64,000 nucleotides of DNA from Hymenobacter sediminis (GCF_003231285.1 NZ_QKNS01000002.1:186001-250000), one strand, 5' to 3'. Numbered from the stretch's first letter, positions 16,339 to 26,022 are shown. Numbers and translations are program-made. The notes: generated by a model not told the origin, from the letters alone.

Positions 16339-17721
16339 ATGACCTGGGAGCGGCTTCTTAGCCGCCGCCGCTACCCCGAGCAACCCCAGCTTCACCTCGT
16401 GACGGATGCGCCACCCGTGCGCGGGGCCTTCGTGCAGGATTACGACCGGGTGGTGTTCAGCTCACCGTTTCGGCGGTTGCAGCGCAAAACCCAGGTGATG
16501 CCCCTGCCGGAAACCGATTTCGTGCACACCCGCCTCACGCACTCCCTCGAAACGGCCTGTGTAGGCCGCTCCCTGGGCCGGTTGGGCGGGCGCTTGCTGC
16601 TGGAGGAAACCCCTGATCTGGCCCGGCAGCTACCTCACCTCGACAGCGACTTTGGCGATATTGTGGCGGCCGCCTGTCTGGCCCATGATATTGGGAATCC
16701 ACCATTCGGGCACTCCGGCGAAGATGCCATATCGGCTTACTTCCGCAGCTCAGCCGCCGAGCCCTTCGTGCGCGTGCTGAATGCCGCTCAGCGCGCCGAT
16801 TTGCAGCAGTTTGAAGGCAACGCCGCCGGCTTCCGCACTCTCACCCACACCTATGCAGCCCACAGCAGCGGCTCGGCCGGGCTGGGCCTGACATATGCTA
16901 CCCTCGGCGCATTCACCAAGTATCCGCGGCCTTCTATTGTGGAGGAGGCGACGCTTACGCGCGGCACCAGTGAGAAAAAGTACGGCTATTTTCAGACCGA
17001 AGCCGACCGGTTTCAGGAGGTAGCCCGCGAGCTGGGGCTGCTGCCCAAGCCGCCCGGTACCCAGCTCGGTGGCTTCTACCACCGCCACCCGCTAGCTTTT
17101 CTGGTAGAAGCCGCTGATGACTTATGCTACCGCATCATTGATTTTGAAGATGGGCTGAAGCTGGGGCTGATTCCGTGCGAAACCGGGCTACGGGTGCTGC
17201 GCGAAATGCTCGGCGACGCGCCTGGTCGGCGGGGCTCCCTGGAATGGCGCGACTGGCGCGAGGAGCTGGGCTACCTGCGCGCCCGCCTCATCAACCGCCT
17301 CGTGCAGCAAACCGCCCGCCTGTTCGCCGACCGCGCCGACGATTTGTTGCGGGGCCGCTCCGATGAGCCCCTGGTGCAGCAACTCGACTGCTGGGACCAG
17401 CTGCAGCACATTCATCAGCTCACCAAGGAGCACCTCTACCGTAGCCGGCCGGTGCTGGAGATTGAGGCGGCGGGCTTCGAGGTTATGGCTGGCCTGCTTG
17501 ATGCCTTCCTGCACGCAACCTTCGACCCTCAGGAAAGCCCTCGTTCCCGCAAAGTAGTGCAGCTGCTACCTGAGCAATTTCGCGGGATCGGGCACCAGCA
17601 GGGCGCTTCCGCTTACGAGCAGATTATTTTGCTAACGGATTATATCGGCGGCCTCACGGACCAAAATGCCATCAGCCTGTTCCGTACTATTCGGGGGATT
17701 GATCTGCCTAAAGGATTTTAA
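16339..17721 (+). CDS. dgt: Deoxyguanosinetriphosphate triphosphohydrolase-like dNTPase
   Basis: A 460-residue HD-domain dNTPase that splits dNTPs into nucleoside and triphosphate. The N-terminal segment DYDRVVFSSPFRRLQRKTQV, the HD metal site (RLTHSLE, then AHDIGNPPFGHSGE) and the later VEAADDLCYRIIDFEDG are typical of the Dgt family. I chose the ATG at 16339 (MTWERLLS) because family members usually begin M-x-W-E; ATG codons at 16300 and 16303 would add 12-13 residues and are possible. A near-consensus -7 box TACCTTAG lies at about 16285-16292. It converges on the AsmA-like gene with only 15 bases between stops. Confidence 0.92.
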   Translation: MTWERLLSRRRYPEQPQLHLVTDAPPVRGAFVQDYDRVVFSSPFRRLQRKTQVMPLPETDFVHTRLTHSLETACVGRSLGRLGGRLLLEETPDLARQLPHLDSDFGDIVAAACLAHDIGNPPFGHSGEDAISAYFRSSAAEPFVRVLNAAQRADLQQFEGNAAGFRTLTHTYAAHSSGSAGLGLTYATLGAFTKYPRPSIVEEATLTRGTSEKKYGYFQTEADRFQEVARELGLLPKPPGTQLGGFYHRHPLAFLVEAADDLCYRIIDFEDGLKLGLIPCETGLRVLREMLGDAPGRRGSLEWRDWREELGYLRARLINRLVQQTARLFADRADDLLRGRSDEPLVQQLDCWDQLQHIHQLTKEHLYRSRPVLEIEAAGFEVMAGLLDAFLHATFDPQESPRSRKVVQLLPEQFRGIGHQQGASAYEQIILLTDYIGGLTDQNAISLFRTIRGIDLPKGF

Positions 17722-17736
17722 CGGCGGCGCTTTCGG

Positions 17737-20700
17737 CTATTGCAGCAGATGCAGCGTAGTATCCAGGGGCTGACGTCGCAGGAGCTGATGATACTCCCGG
17801 ATCAGCTCCTGCTGCTGAAGCTGCTGCTCCTGCTTTTGGAAAGGGCGGACTTTGTAAGGCTGGCCCGGTTCCCGGCGCAGGTTCAGATACACCAGCCCGC
17901 GGCTCGGGCGCTGCTCAGCCTCGCCGCTCCGAATGCGGGCAATGCGCTTCTCGTTGTTGCCGAACAGGGCCTGCAACGGGCTCAGTCCCACGTACAGATT
18001 GGCCCGGCCAGTAAGGTAGTATTCGCCGGTAACGCTCATGTCGGTTAGGTTGCTGCTAAGGCTCAGGCCCGGAATCAGCAGGCGGCTGCCGTCCAGAACA
18101 AAGCGAGGCTGCACGGGCTCAAAATAGAGGTGGCCAGTGCGTTTTTTGCTCAAAATCTTCAGCGCCTGCATGGCCGCTTCCACTTCAATCAGCTCCAGCG
18201 CCTGCACATCGGTGCGCAGGAATGCCTGAGTTTTTGCCAGCTGGGGCAAGAAAGTGGCCCCTAGCTCCGTGTGCACGTCGGCCTCGCACTCCATACTACC
18301 CCGAATGTTGTCCGGACCCAATACATCAAACCCCAGGGCGGTGGCCAGTTCAAATAGTTTGGGCAGATGGATATTGCGCAGCCGTACCTGGGTGTGCAGG
18401 GGGTAGCGGCCCGTGTCGGCATCGGTGCGCAGGGTGCCGCGCAGGTGTACCGAGCCATTAAGTGCCTGCAGGCTACACTCGGTTACCTGCACCTGGCCGG
18501 CCTGCAAGGTGCTAAGCAGGCGGAACTGCTGCCCCCGCAGATTGCCATATTGCATTTGGTCGGCCGTTACGCGCACCCGACCAGTGACGGTGCCATCCAG
18601 AAACGGCGAGTCTTGGGGGTTGTTGGGGCGGGAAGCAGGGGAGGACGACTTAGACTTGGCAGCTCCGGAGCTCAACCCCGTCAGTAGCTGTAGCAGGTGC
18701 TGCACATTCAGGCTAGCGTAGTGCAAGTTGATGTCGGCGCTCATGTTGGTGAGCTGACTGCCCTGTAGCTCGGCGCTGCCGCTGAGCCGCCCGCTACCCC
18801 CATGACTGATGGAAAAGGTGAGGGCCGGAATCAGGAAACGGGGTCCGGTTTTATCAATCCGCAGATGCAGGTTGGTAAACTGTTCGCTGTCAGAGAATAC
18901 TAGCCGGTCGATGGTGATAAGCCCTTGTCCGTTAGCAGCCAGCAGCACTTCGCGCAGGGTTGGCGCAGCGGGGGCAGCAGGGTCGCGGCGGGAAGGACGC
19001 GTGATGCGGGTCAGCAGCTCGTGGTAGCGCAGGGTACGGAAGTGCACGGCCAGCTGAGCCGCCACCGGCTGCAGATTCAGCGTGTCAGTCGGCCAGCTGA
19101 CGACCCCTTTCAGGTCGCCGCCCCACATACGGCCCCGTAAATCCGTTAGCTGCACCCGCTGCCCATCGTGGCGCACGGTGGCTGCCAGGTGCTGCAGGGT
19201 GTCGGAGGCAACGACAAGTTGTCCGCAGTGCAGCCGGATGTTCAAGTGGAGGCCGGGGGGTAGAAAATTCAGGACCTGCGCGGCCAGTTGCTGATTGGGC
19301 GTGTAGCCCGGCCGCTGGGCTTTGGCCGGCCGCTCCCGCCCGCCCGGCGCGGCTAGTAATCGGCGCAGCTCCCTTAAATCCAGGGCATCAACCCCAAACG
19401 ATCCTCGGATGGTAGTAACAGGTTGCTGCCCACTGAAGTAGGCCAGCAAATAGGTGGTAGTGGCATTGGCCCGTACCCGCATGCCATTGAGGTGCCCCGT
19501 TAGGTTTTCCAGCGCCCAGATGCTGTCGTGCAAACGCACCAGCACGTTGAGGTTGGTCATGGAAGCCTGCCGGCCCGGAATAGTAAAGGAAGCCTGTTCC
19601 AGCCGCACGGTACCTTGGGCTCGCAGCAGGGGTAGGAGCGTATCGGGGCGGAGTGTGCGGCGGGTTTGGCGGTCCGGAATTTCGGGCACCGCACCATCTA
19701 AGCGCAGGTCGAGGGCAGCTTCGCCGCGGCGGGCTTTCCAGAGGCGGGGCGCTACCACGGCGGCCAGGGTTTGCAGTTCGGTTCGGCCCCGCACATGGCC
19801 CAGCAGGTGGGGCTGGGTGAAGTCGCGCACGGTGAGGGCCGCGTCTAGCTGGCCGGCTTTGGAGTAGATCTTACAGTGGCTGAAGGCAAGGTAGGTAGAG
19901 CGAGGTGAGTGCTCGGGGCCGTTGTCGAAGATGCCGCGCGCATCCCAGCGCTGAATCCGGCGGGCCGAGTCGGCCCACTGCACTTGGGCCCCGCGCAGGG
20001 CAAACCGCAGCACCGTGCGCGGCCGGGTAGTTGGCCCGCTCACACCCCGGATGGTGTACCAGATGCTGGCCCGGCTGGGGCTGCGCGCTCCTTTCAGGTA
20101 GCGCTGCAGCCCAGGGGGCAAGGCTACGTGCAGCACCTCTAGCAAGGGTTGCGTACCCTGAAAACGTAGGTTCAGGCGGGTCCCGCGCGACTCACCGGGC
20201 CCGGCACCCCGGTGCGTACCGGTTACCAACACGGTGTCGCCATTAAGGGTAGCCCTGGTCCGGAGGAAGGTGCCTTCTCGTCGGCGGAAATCGTAGCGGT
20301 AGCGCATCAACGCCACAATGGGCTCCTGGGTAAACAGGTTGCCACGCCCGCTGCGCAGGTATTCCAGCTGCCCATCCAGTCGGCCGCTGGTGTGGCCTAC
20401 CCCCCGGCGGGCGCGCACCGTTAGGCGGCCGTTGCGCACGTAGGCCGAGAAACCACTGTGGTGCAACTCATTTCGGTCAGTGGCGCGCACATTAATCAGC
20501 ACCAAGGAGTCCAGGTCGAAGTTGGGAGGCCCCTGGGGGGTAGCGCGGCGTGGCCCTTTCCCCCGCAGGCCCCAGTCGTGACCCAGTGAATCAGTGAATT
20601 GCTGAAAGTCGCCGTCCTGTAGGGTCAGGTGGCTAACCCGGAGCTGCCCGCGCCAGATCTGCCCCAGTTCCACGCGCATATCAGCGCGCCCAACGCGCAG

Positions 20701-20967
20701 TACCTGCACCGCCCGCCCGTAGGAAGTATCGGTAAGGGCCAAGTGATGCACAGAAGCCGTTAGATGCGGAAAGTTGCGCAATACCGATAGCTCCACGGTA
20801 AACGGGGCCACCACCAAATCGGAGTGCTGTTGTAGCCGGCGCCTAATTATGTGTTCCAACTGGCGCTGCCCCCACTGCGTGCCTAGCAGCCAGGCGCCCG
20901 TTACTACCCCCAGCAGCAACCCCAACACCGTGAGGATAAGTAGCTGGCGGATAGACGGTCGTTTCAT
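17737..20967 (-). CDS. AsmA-family envelope protein
   Basis: A 1076-residue protein with an N-terminal membrane anchor (LLILTVLGLLLGVVTGAWLL, about residues 8-27) and a very long periplasmic part of beta-rich repeats. The C-terminal part, with QTEAFLRTDVQALELIEVE-like helical text and SGEYYLTGRANLYVG (TGEYYLTG), matches the AsmA-like C-terminal region. AsmA/TamB/YhdP-type proteins are thought to bridge the envelope and move phospholipids. The chosen ATG at 20967 starts directly before the anchor; the longer form from 21003 is unlikely. Several Pro/Ser-rich loops occur around residues 745-765. Role in this organism is inference by family. Confidence 0.82.
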   Translation of the reverse strand: MKRPSIRQLLILTVLGLLLGVVTGAWLLGTQWGQRQLEHIIRRRLQQHSDLVVAPFTVELSVLRNFPHLTASVHHLALTDTSYGRAVQVLRVGRADMRVELGQIWRGQLRVSHLTLQDGDFQQFTDSLGHDWGLRGKGPRRATPQGPPNFDLDSLVLINVRATDRNELHHSGFSAYVRNGRLTVRARRGVGHTSGRLDGQLEYLRSGRGNLFTQEPIVALMRYRYDFRRREGTFLRTRATLNGDTVLVTGTHRGAGPGESRGTRLNLRFQGTQPLLEVLHVALPPGLQRYLKGARSPSRASIWYTIRGVSGPTTRPRTVLRFALRGAQVQWADSARRIQRWDARGIFDNGPEHSPRSTYLAFSHCKIYSKAGQLDAALTVRDFTQPHLLGHVRGRTELQTLAAVVAPRLWKARRGEAALDLRLDGAVPEIPDRQTRRTLRPDTLLPLLRAQGTVRLEQASFTIPGRQASMTNLNVLVRLHDSIWALENLTGHLNGMRVRANATTTYLLAYFSGQQPVTTIRGSFGVDALDLRELRRLLAAPGGRERPAKAQRPGYTPNQQLAAQVLNFLPPGLHLNIRLHCGQLVVASDTLQHLAATVRHDGQRVQLTDLRGRMWGGDLKGVVSWPTDTLNLQPVAAQLAVHFRTLRYHELLTRITRPSRRDPAAPAAPTLREVLLAANGQGLITIDRLVFSDSEQFTNLHLRIDKTGPRFLIPALTFSISHGGSGRLSGSAELQGSQLTNMSADINLHYASLNVQHLLQLLTGLSSGAAKSKSSSPASRPNNPQDSPFLDGTVTGRVRVTADQMQYGNLRGQQFRLLSTLQAGQVQVTECSLQALNGSVHLRGTLRTDADTGRYPLHTQVRLRNIHLPKLFELATALGFDVLGPDNIRGSMECEADVHTELGATFLPQLAKTQAFLRTDVQALELIEVEAAMQALKILSKKRTGHLYFEPVQPRFVLDGSRLLIPGLSLSSNLTDMSVTGEYYLTGRANLYVGLSPLQALFGNNEKRIARIRSGEAEQRPSRGLVYLNLRREPGQPYKVRPFQKQEQQLQQQELIREYHQLLRRQPLDTTLHLLQ

Positions 20968-21110
20968 ATAAGCAGGCGTGGCAAGACGGAAGCAGAAGCC
21001 CATTCTACGCAGAAACCGGGTAGCACGGCCGCCTGAACGGGAAGCTGAGGTTGAAAGAAACGGCCCTAAAAAACCAACAGCTGTCCGGATTCAATAAACG
21101 AACTTCTTAT

Positions 21111-21139
21111 TTTAGAATTATTCTAAATAGTTATACTTG
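21111..21139 (+). promoter_or_regulatory. Promoter with Fur-like 7-1-7 palindromic operator
   Basis: TTTAGAAT-T-ATTCTAAA at 21111-21127 is a perfect palindrome around one base, the 7-1-7 layout of Fur-family (Fur, PerR, Zur) operators. It sits between a weak -33 position and the -7 box TATACTTG (21132-21139, one mismatch), which is the place for repression. Confidence 0.5.
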
Positions 21140-21171
21140 CGACGGTAAACCATTCAGGCAACTGCTTTCTT

Positions 21172-21492
21172 ATGGCTCAGTTCTTTCATCATAATGAGTT
21201 TGGGTACTGTGCCCGCTGCCCGCGCACGCGCCATTTGCATCTGTGCTTCGGCAATGTAGCCATGGCAGCCACAAGCGCCGAGTTTCAGGAGTTCCGGGGG
21301 GTAGTGGGTGCGGCCTGGCAGCAGCATTGCCTGTGCACCCGCGACCCCGAGGCCCGGTGCATTGCCCTGCGCACGTCGGCTTCCAAACTGGCACTGGTGT
21401 TCACGTTGATTGAGCTGACCCAGCTGCGCGACATTCTGGAAAATACGGCCTTGTTGCTGGAAGTAGAAGCGCTTTTGCAACCAAATGATTAA
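21172..21492 (+). CDS. Small Cys/His-rich conserved protein, unknown function
   Basis: A 106-residue soluble protein. The N-terminal third has closely spaced metal-ligand-like residues: HHNEFGYCARCPRTRHLHLC gives His6, His7, Cys13, Cys16, His21, His23 and Cys25. The C-terminal helix is LVFTLIELTQLRDILENTAL. The layout resembles a family of short uncharacterised Bacteroidota proteins (possibly DUF6686), but I am not certain. A Fur-like palindrome in its promoter suggests metal- or peroxide-responsive control. The next gene (DUF4153) starts 67 bases later on the same strand and may be co-transcribed. Confidence 0.7.
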   Translation: MAQFFHHNEFGYCARCPRTRHLHLCFGNVAMAATSAEFQEFRGVVGAAWQQHCLCTRDPEARCIALRTSASKLALVFTLIELTQLRDILENTALLLEVEALLQPND

Positions 21493-21559
21493 GCCTAGCG
21501 GTGGGGGTAGGCAGCTCAACAGAAAAGCCGTTTCTTGGCGCACCTATTCTGCGTGATTC

Positions 21560-23440
21560 ATGAAATTTCCTTCTTTGCAGCGCCTGCTAGCCGAAGCGGC
21601 CATCGTGCTTCGGCGCTTTCCATTAACACTGCTCTGCGCCTTTGTGCTCTGTGGCGTGGGTATTTATCTGATTCACCTTTCCAACTCGGAGAAAGCTCAG
21701 TTGGAATGGGTATTCCCGGTGCTATCGGCGGCCGCAATAGGGCTCAGCTTGAGCTTGGCGGTGGCACTGGCTGCGGAGCGGTACCGCTGGCCGACCTGGG
21801 GGAGGTTGGCCGCGGCGGTGGGGGTAGTGGCCCTGCTGGGACTGTGGTACGCCGTGTTCCCCACGGAGCCTGATCTGACGTGGGGGTTGCGGCTGTTTGT
21901 GCTGCTAGTAGCCATGCACCTGCTGGTTGCGGTGGTGCCTTACCTCCCGGAGCTGCGCCGCGATGCTGATACCCCCGGCTTCTGGCGCTACAACGAAACC
22001 CTGTTCCTGCGCATTCTCATGTCGGGGCTGTACTCCGGGGTGCTATTCGTGGGATGTGCGCTGGCGTTGGTAGCCATTGATAATCTATTTGACGTTGAGC
22101 TGGATGAGCGTCTGTTTGGCTACCTGTTCACGGTGCTGGGCACAGTGTTCAATACCTGGTTTTTCCTGGCCGGGGTGCCCCAGGATTTTGCCGTGCTGGA
22201 GCAGGAGGCTACCTACCCAAAAGGCCTGAAGGTGTTCACGCAGTTTGTGCTGCTGCCGCTGGTGGTATTGTACCTAGGTATTCTGTACGCTTATCTGGGG
22301 CGTATTCTGATGCAGTGGGAGCTACCAAAGGGCTGGGTTTCGATTCTGGTCCTGGCCCTGGCCGTAGCCGGCATTTTCGCTTTACTTCTGATTCATCCCA
22401 TTCGCAACGCGGCCGAAAATACCTGGATCCGGACGTTTGCGCGCTGGTTTTACTTGGCCCTGTTTCCGCTGCTGGGGTTGCTGGCCGTAGCCATCGGCAC
22501 CCGCATTCGAGCCTACGGCATCACCGAGGAGCGCTATTTCGTGCTGGTGCTGGCTGCTTGGTTGCTGGTAATGGCTACCTACTTTCTGGTGCGCAAAGGC
22601 CAAGGCATCATCTGGATTCCGGCTTCCTTGGCCCTAATAGCTTTGTTATCAGCGGCCGGGCCCTGGGGCGCGTTTGCGGTGGCTGAGCGCAGCCAACTCA
22701 ACCAACTGCGCGAAATCAGTGCCCAATACAAGCTGCTGAAGGATGGTAAGTTGGACGGCGCCGGCAAGCGGGTACCGAAATTGCCTTTTGTGGTGCGGCA
22801 GCGGCTGACGTCCATTTTTATTTTTTTCGCCAGGCGGGAGGCAGTTGATAAGTTGCAGCCCCTGTTTGCCGGCTCCCTGCAGCTGCCCGATTCGCTGTGG
22901 CAAGATACCCCGTGGAGAAAAACAGACTGGCAAACCGACCGCCTGTTCGCACTCAGCAACTTAGAGCGCACCAGCCGCTATGCTACCGCAGCCGATGAGG
23001 AAATTTCGGCCTCATTCGGTGTCGAAAATCACGACGTACTGCCTTTAGGAAACCGCCTTTACTTGCTCAACAACCTGAACGTATACCAATACAGCGAGCC
23101 TGACAAGGATACGTTGGCTGATATAAACGTGCCAGAAGGGTCATTCCGGTTACGCACCCAGCGACGCGGCTACCTGTTGCAGCTTGAGCAACTGCGGCCC
23201 GACAGCAGCTGGCAGTCCCAACTCACCCTCGCGCCCGGCGCCCTCGCCGATTCCCTGGTCCGCATCCACGGCCGTAACCCCACCGTCGGGGTTGACCTGC
23301 CCAACTCGGCTCTTACCCTGCATGCCACCAACCAGAGTCTGCATCTACAGCTACTACTACGCGGCCTGAACCGCCACCAACGCCAGGACAGCATTTGGTA
23401 CAGCTTCGAGGGGCAGGCGTTATTAGAAGTGAAAAAGTGA
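21560..23440 (+). CDS. DUF4153 membrane protein
   Basis: A 626-residue protein with about ten to twelve hydrophobic segments in residues 20-385 and a soluble C-terminal domain of about 240 residues. The membrane part has the DUF4153 pattern: LFVLLVAMHLLVAVVPYL, FNTWFFLAGVPQDF, and LKVFTQFVLLPLVVLYLGIL. The C-terminal domain is beta-rich and lies after FAVAERSQLNQLREIS. Function is unknown for the family. It ends at a strong two-way terminator that it shares with guaA. Confidence 0.85.
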   Translation: MKFPSLQRLLAEAAIVLRRFPLTLLCAFVLCGVGIYLIHLSNSEKAQLEWVFPVLSAAAIGLSLSLAVALAAERYRWPTWGRLAAAVGVVALLGLWYAVFPTEPDLTWGLRLFVLLVAMHLLVAVVPYLPELRRDADTPGFWRYNETLFLRILMSGLYSGVLFVGCALALVAIDNLFDVELDERLFGYLFTVLGTVFNTWFFLAGVPQDFAVLEQEATYPKGLKVFTQFVLLPLVVLYLGILYAYLGRILMQWELPKGWVSILVLALAVAGIFALLLIHPIRNAAENTWIRTFARWFYLALFPLLGLLAVAIGTRIRAYGITEERYFVLVLAAWLLVMATYFLVRKGQGIIWIPASLALIALLSAAGPWGAFAVAERSQLNQLREISAQYKLLKDGKLDGAGKRVPKLPFVVRQRLTSIFIFFARREAVDKLQPLFAGSLQLPDSLWQDTPWRKTDWQTDRLFALSNLERTSRYATAADEEISASFGVENHDVLPLGNRLYLLNNLNVYQYSEPDKDTLADINVPEGSFRLRTQRRGYLLQLEQLRPDSSWQSQLTLAPGALADSLVRIHGRNPTVGVDLPNSALTLHATNQSLHLQLLLRGLNRHQRQDSIWYSFEGQALLEVKK

Positions 23441-23524
23441 GCTGGTGAACGAGTAAAAACACTGCTCTGCTGGTTGAAGGCCGCCCTGTATGGATGGAAA
23501 GTTGGTAGTAAATCAGTGTGAATA

Positions 23525-23588
23525 GAAAAAGACCCAGTGGGGCGACACCCGTTGTTGAACGGTTTGTGTCGCCCCACTGGGCCTTTTA
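23525..23588. terminator. Bidirectional terminator between DUF4153 gene and guaA
   Basis: An 18-base stem (23531-23548 with 23566-23583, one mismatch) has AAAAA before it and TTTT after it, so it can end both the plus-strand DUF4153 transcript and the converging guaA transcript. Confidence 0.85.
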
Positions 23589-23664
23589 ATGGGTAAGGGG
23601 GTAGGCGGGCTGCCGAAACCCTACTTCGCTAAGATAGGTGAACAGCAAGCTCACCATTTCACCG

Positions 23665-25197
23665 CTACTCCCACTCAATGGTTGCTGGCGGCTTGGAGCT
23701 GATGTCGTACACCACGCGGTTGATGCCGCGCACCTGGTTGATAATTTTGTTGCTGATTTCGGCCAGGAACTCGTAGGGCAGGTGGGCCCAGTCGGCGGTC
23801 ATGCCATCCACGCTGGTTACGGCGCGCAGGGCCACTACCCGCTCGTAGGTCCGCTCGTCGCCCATCACGCCCACGCTTTGCACGGGCAGCAGCATCACGC
23901 CGGCCTGCCATACCTTGTCGTAGAGGCCGTGGGCTTTCAGGCCATTGATAAAGATGGCGTCGGCGCGCTGTAGCAGGTCCACTTTCTCCGGCGTAATATC
24001 GCCGAGGATACGGATGCCTAGGCCCGGACCCGGGAAGGGGTGGCGATGCAGAATGTTCTCGGGCAGCTCCAGGGTGTGGCCTACCTCGCGCACTTCGTCC
24101 TTGAACAACGCGCGCAGCGGCTCCACAATCCGCAGGTTCATCTTCTCGGGCAGGCCGCCTACGTTGTGGTGGCTCTTGATGGTCACGGCCGGGCCTTTCA
24201 CCGATACCGATTCAATCACATCGGGGTAGATAGTGCCCTGGGCCAGCCAGCGGGCACCCTCTACCTTCTGCGCTTCCCGGTCGAACACCTCAATAAAGGT
24301 GCGGCCGATGGCTTTGCGCTTCAGCTCGGGGTCTGTGAGGCCGGCCAGGGCATCGTAGAACTCCTGGGAGGCGTCTACGCCGCGTACATTCAGGCCCAGA
24401 TCCTTGTAGGAGTGGAGCACGTCCTCGTACTCGTTCTTGCGCAGCAGGCCGTTGTTGACGAAGATGCCGTGCAGACGCTTGCCGATGGCCTTGTGCAGCA
24501 GCAGCGCCGCCACCGACGAATCGACCCCGCCCGACAAACCCAGAATCACCTGGTCTTCCTCGCCAATGGTGCGCTGCAGGGTTTCCACCATGCTGTCCAC
24601 AAAGTGCTCTGGGGTCCAGCTCTGGTCCAGCCCGCAGATGTTCACCACAAAGTTCTGGAGCAGGGTTTTGCCGTCAGAAGAGTGCGTTACTTCCGGGTGA
24701 AACTGAATGCCGTAAGTGGGCTGGCCCTGGATCTGGTAGGCCGCCACGGCTACCTCCGGGGTGCTGGCAATGATGTCGAAGCCGGCGGGCAGCGTCTTAA
24801 TCGTGTCGCCGTGCGACATCCATACCTGCGACTCAGTAGGTACGCCGTGCAGCAGGGGGGAGTCGTGGTGGACGCGGGCGAGGCGGGCGCGGCCGTACTC
24901 CCGGATGGTAGCCGGCAGCACCTCACCACCTCGCTGGTGGGCTAGTAGCTGCGCGCCGTAGCAGACGCCCAGCACGGGCACCTGCCCCAAGTACTTGGAG
25001 AGGTCGGGGTTGGGCGAATCGGCGTCGCGCACGGAACAGGGCGAGCCCGAAAGCACAACGCCCCGGATGTCCTCAGTGAGGTCCGGGGCGTGCGTATAAG
25101 GGTGAATTTCGCAGTAAACATTCAACTCCCGGATGCGCCGGGCAATGAGTTGGGTGTACTGCGACCCAAAATCGAGAATGAGAATCTGTTGAGGCAT
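23665..25197 (-). CDS. guaA: GMP synthase (glutamine-hydrolysing)
   Basis: A 510-residue two-domain enzyme converting XMP to GMP. The N-terminal class I amidotransferase domain has the nucleophile Cys in GVCYGAQLL and the His-Glu pair in FHPEVTHS. The ATP-pyrophosphatase domain begins with the P-loop [15 protein letters not shown]; the C-terminal dimerisation domain ends TIEWE as in most GuaA proteins. The ATG at 25197 ([14 protein letters not shown]) is the family start. A -7 box lies only four bases upstream, so the mRNA may be leaderless. Confidence 0.97.
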   Translation of the reverse strand: MPQQILILDFGSQYTQLIARRIRELNVYCEIHPYTHAPDLTEDIRGVVLSGSPCSVRDADSPNPDLSKYLGQVPVLGVCYGAQLLAHQRGGEVLPATIREYGRARLARVHHDSPLLHGVPTESQVWMSHGDTIKTLPAGFDIIASTPEVAVAAYQIQGQPTYGIQFHPEVTHSSDGKTLLQNFVVNICGLDQSWTPEHFVDSMVETLQRTIGEEDQVILGLSGGVDSSVAALLLHKAIGKRLHGIFVNNGLLRKNEYEDVLHSYKDLGLNVRGVDASQEFYDALAGLTDPELKRKAIGRTFIEVFDREAQKVEGARWLAQGTIYPDVIESVSVKGPAVTIKSHHNVGGLPEKMNLRIVEPLRALFKDEVREVGHTLELPENILHRHPFPGPGLGIRILGDITPEKVDLLQRADAIFINGLKAHGLYDKVWQAGVMLLPVQSVGVMGDERTYERVVALRAVTSVDGMTADWAHLPYEFLAEISNKIINQVRGINRVVYDISSKPPATIEWE

Positions 25198-25200
25198 GGG

Positions 25201-25208
25201 CAAAAGTA
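25201..25208 (-). promoter_or_regulatory. -7 box directly at the guaA start
   Basis: CAAAAGTA on the plus strand is TACTTTTG on the minus strand, an exact TAnnTTTG match. It ends four bases before the guaA ATG, leaving almost no room for a 5' leader. Confidence 0.4.
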
Positions 25209-25503
25209 CGGCGCAGATTTCAGACCTGCCGCACGGAATTTCCCATTTGCACCTTTTCTTATGCATTCGTGAAGTAAATCAGGGCCCTCGGGGAGTATGC
25301 ATAGGATTTGTTGGAAGAGGCTTCCATTTAGCTAAGTGAATGTCACAGGGTAGCGTAAAGTTGGCTTCAGTGCTAAAACGCTGTCGGTTGATTCATAGAT
25401 AGTAAGCTAAACAATGCTCGCATAATGCCATGGTTTTCTGCTTTCAGTACTAGTCACAATATAGGCCAATGTAGCCTTTACAAGCAGCCGTTTGGGCTTA
25501 AGC

Positions 25504-25525
25504 TTTGCAGTTATAAAACTGCAAA
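25504..25525. repeat. Perfect 9-bp inverted repeat
   Basis: TTTGCAGTT and AACTGCAAA are separated by ATAA, 17 bases before the small reading frame at 25543. It could be an operator or a small RNA hairpin. Confidence 0.4.
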
Positions 25526-25542
25526 CACACCTGTCTCATTTC

Positions 25543-25641
25543 ATGAACTCCGCTCTTCCCCTCGTTGCTTTATCTCTGTTAGGTGCACTTATGTTGCCAG
25601 AGCCTTCCACCTCTGTGCAAGCGCCAGCCCCGGTTCAATAG
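25543..25641 (+). CDS. Possible 32-residue secreted/membrane peptide
   Basis: ATG to TAG encodes 32 residues: a hydrophobic stretch (LPLVALSLLGALML) followed by a Pro/Ser/Ala/Gln-rich tail ending APVQ. The layout is that of a small membrane or secreted peptide. There is no homology evidence and no strong promoter, so it could be chance. A perfect inverted repeat lies just upstream. Confidence 0.25.
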   Translation: MNSALPLVALSLLGALMLPEPSTSVQAPAPVQ

Positions 25642-25856
25642 CCCAGCCTAGCTGGGGTTCAGGGCTTCGGGTGGGGTAGGGGACGCAGCCAACCGCCCCA
25701 GCTCCAGGCTTAGAAAGCCCTTCTTTGAGGCCAATAAGATTCCTAAAGCTGACATAGTTAGTCTTTATCAGGATTTGAATAGGCTGATAATCTTGCGAGT
25801 ACAGCAGTAAAAGAAAAATATCTGCTGAAAGTGTGATTTCTGCCACAATAGCTGCT

Positions 25857-25864
25857 TACCTTTG
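25857..25864 (+). promoter_or_regulatory. Promoter -7 box of the SRP RNA gene
   Basis: TACCTTTG is an exact TAnnTTTG box; a TGTG (one mismatch to TTTG) lies at 25832-25835, 21 bases upstream. The predicted start agrees with the 5' end of the folded RNA. Confidence 0.6.
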
Positions 25865-25867
25865 CAC

Positions 25868-25964
25868 CGGCGAGTCAGAACGACCAGCTCCTGCTGAACT
25901 CCCCCAGGACCGGAAGGTAGCAAGGGTAGGCGGTTGAGCGGTGCGATTTTGGCTCGCTTTTTTT
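25868..25964 (+). ncRNA. ffs: Bacterial small signal recognition particle RNA (4.5S)
   Basis: The apical domain shows the near-invariant SRP sequence CCCCCAGGACCGGAAGGTAG and then CAAGGGTAGGCGG, including the GGAA tetraloop and the asymmetric loop that binds Ffh. The ends pair: GCGAGTCAGAA (about 25870-25880) with TTTTGGCTCGC (about 25947-25957), with G-T wobbles. A T run at 25958-25964 terminates it. It forms the SRP with Ffh and targets nascent membrane proteins. Exact ends are uncertain by a few bases. Confidence 0.93.
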
Positions 25965-26022
25965 ATCACGGATTCAGACGGATCGTCCGGCCTTCACGGA
26001 TGCCTCTTTATCTGCCAGTACC

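Larger units (their letters stand above)
25270..25856. other. Gene-poor, A+T-richer intergenic region
   Basis: Between guaA and the SRP RNA I see no convincing long gene. The reading frames at 25425-25679 and 25589-25846 show no family features. The only notable items are the small reading frame at 25543-25641 and the perfect inverted repeat at 25504-25525. Confidence 0.5.

Noticed and set aside
24040..24945. 301-codon open frame opposite guaA
   Set aside because: Antisense of a conserved enzyme gene; no start context or family pattern.
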